From positions 1 through 6,913 of the forward strand of contig JAODBN010000320.1 of the NCBI GenBank assembly GCA_025463965.1: a stretch of 6,913 bases of DNA, in the 5' to 3' direction. The position numbers and the translations under genes are program-made. Position 1 is the first letter of the stretch. Every line of letters begins with the position of its first letter. Origin of the DNA: Acidimicrobiaceae bacterium. GTDB lineage: Bacteria > Actinomycetota > Acidimicrobiia > Acidimicrobiales > Bog-793. Below are positions 6,262 through 6,913 of the stretch, piece after piece. The notes under the pieces were generated by a model. It was not told the DNA's origin. It saw only the letters and a list, made by a program, of their open reading frames with translations, and did no database searches.

Positions 6262-6810
6262 ATGTCACCCCGAGCGCGTCCGGTCGGCCCCTTCCCGGAC
6301 GGCGTCGACCCCGAGGCCTACGACCGCTTGCGCCGACGGGTGCTGTGGAGCCTGCCGATGGGCCTCTACCTGCTCGGGACGGTGGCCGGCGACCGTCGGA
6401 ACCTCATGACCTGCAACTGGGTCACCCAGCTCGCCACCGAGCCCAAGCTGATCGGCGTCAGCGTCGAGGTCGGGGTGCACAGCTACGAGCTCCTGGTCGA
6501 AGGGGGCCGCTTCGCCGTGGCGCTGCTCGATCGCGAGGACCGGGCGCTCGTGCGCAAGTTCGTCAAGCCGGCGAGCGACGATCGAGAGGCGCGAACCTTG
6601 AACGGCATCCCCTATCGCGACGCCCCGGTGAGCGGCGCGCCGGTGCCGAGCGCGGCGGTGGCCTTCCTCGACTGCCGCGTCGAGCGCGAGGTCCCGCTCG
6701 GCAGCCACAGCCTGTTCCTTGGCGAGGTGCTCGACGCCGGCGGCCCCGAGGGCGAAGGCGAGCTGCCGGTGCTCCGCATGGAGGACACCCGAATGAGCTA
6801 CGGAGGCTGA
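6262..6810 (+). CDS. Flavin reductase-like FMN-binding protein
   Basis: The 182-residue protein belongs to the flavin reductase-like (DIM6/NTAB) split-barrel family. These proteins bind FMN and either pass electrons from NAD(P)H to free flavin for partner monooxygenases or act in other flavin redox roles. Visible family blocks are RNLMTCNWVTQLATEPKLIGVSVE (46-69, the FMN-phosphate and isoalloxazine contact region), SYELLVEGGRFAVALL (74-89), REDRALVRKF (91-100) and the final barrel strand GSHSLFLGEVLDA (147-159). Length is normal. There is no signal peptide or membrane segment. No monooxygenase gene is nearby, so the partner is unknown. The ATG at 6262 leaves about 25 residues before the barrel, as in relatives. 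The gene ends one base before the next, with which it probably forms an operon. Confidence 0.85.
   Translation: MSPRARPVGPFPDGVDPEAYDRLRRRVLWSLPMGLYLLGTVAGDRRNLMTCNWVTQLATEPKLIGVSVEVGVHSYELLVEGGRFAVALLDREDRALVRKFVKPASDDREARTLNGIPYRDAPVSGAPVPSAAVAFLDCRVEREVPLGSHSLFLGEVLDAGGPEGEGELPVLRMEDTRMSYGG
6802..6806 (+). promoter_or_regulatory. Ribosome-binding site for the last, partial gene
   Basis: GGAGG lies in the final codons of the flavin reductase gene, five bases before the GTG at 6812. The good spacing fixes this GTG as the start and points to translational coupling between the two genes. Confidence 0.65.
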
Positions 6811-6811
6811 C

Positions 6812-6913
6812 GTGGAGCGTCGCGCGGGAACCAGGCGCGCGCCGAGCGAGGCGCCCGCCCCGGAGTACCGGCTGATCACCGAGGACTCTGAGCTCGAGAA
6901 GCTGGTCGAGGAG
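6812..6913 (+). CDS. Probable ribonuclease D-type 3'-5' exonuclease, N-terminal fragment
   Basis: Only the first 34 codons are in the window and the frame runs off the end. After a basic, disordered-looking leader of about 17 residues, the sequence reads PEYRLITEDSELEKLVEE. This resembles the opening strand and helix of the DEDD 3'-5' exonuclease domain in actinobacterial RNase D proteins, which lies just before the first catalytic DTEF-type motif. That motif would fall just past the window edge, so the call rests on a short N-terminal resemblance. RNase D-like enzymes trim the 3' ends of structured RNAs such as tRNA precursors. It sits one base after the flavin reductase gene, with a good ribosome-binding site inside that gene. 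Confidence 0.5.
   Translation, partial: MERRAGTRRAPSEAPAPEYRLITEDSELEKLVEE

Noticed and set aside
1..6913. Search for mobile elements, CRISPR-like repeats, tRNA genes, and toxin-antitoxin or defence genes.
   Set aside because: No spaced direct repeats, terminal inverted repeats, cloverleaf-like segments or transposase/integrase motifs were seen, and the window is densely filled with ordinary chromosomal genes.

Overview
This high-GC window looks like ordinary chromosomal DNA from an actinobacterium. I infer this from the GTG/TTG starts, the strong third-position GC (long stop-free shadow frames on the opposite strand), the classical menaquinone pathway and the relaxed lipoprotein signal. A deep-branching lineage such as the Acidimicrobiia is possible, but the sequence alone does not settle it. 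I see no rRNA, tRNA, CRISPR array, insertion sequence, phage gene or other sign of recent transfer.

Left part (about 1-3540): three menaquinone genes lie together but on alternating strands. menA (+) prenylates 1,4-dihydroxy-2-naphthoate. menH (-) makes SHCHC (2-succinyl-6-hydroxy-2,4-cyclohexadiene-1-carboxylate). menD (+) is the ThDP enzyme that makes SEPHCHC, the MenH substrate. menA and menH converge on a small hairpin. menH and menD diverge with only 5 bases between their proposed start codons, so each promoter must lie in, or immediately next to, the other gene.

Middle (about 3537-4380): menD converges on a minus-strand DUF169 gene of unknown function. Their stop codons sit in the two arms of one perfect inverted repeat. 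A 76-base divergent spacer holding a 12-base palindrome then separates the DUF169 gene from tyrS.

Right part (4381-6913): tyrS, a small unrecognised membrane-anchored or exported protein, a flavin reductase-like FMN protein and the first 34 codons of a probable ribonuclease D-type exonuclease all run on the plus strand. tyrS and the exported protein overlap by four bases. The flavin reductase and the last gene are one base apart. Both pairs look translationally coupled. A 61-base gap before the flavin reductase may hold its own promoter.

I did not find a convincing new multi-gene system. The points most worth a second look are the nearly zero-length menH/menD divergent junction, the shared stop-codon hairpin, the DUF169 protein with its conserved-looking Cys/His pattern, and the unknown exported protein coupled to tyrS.
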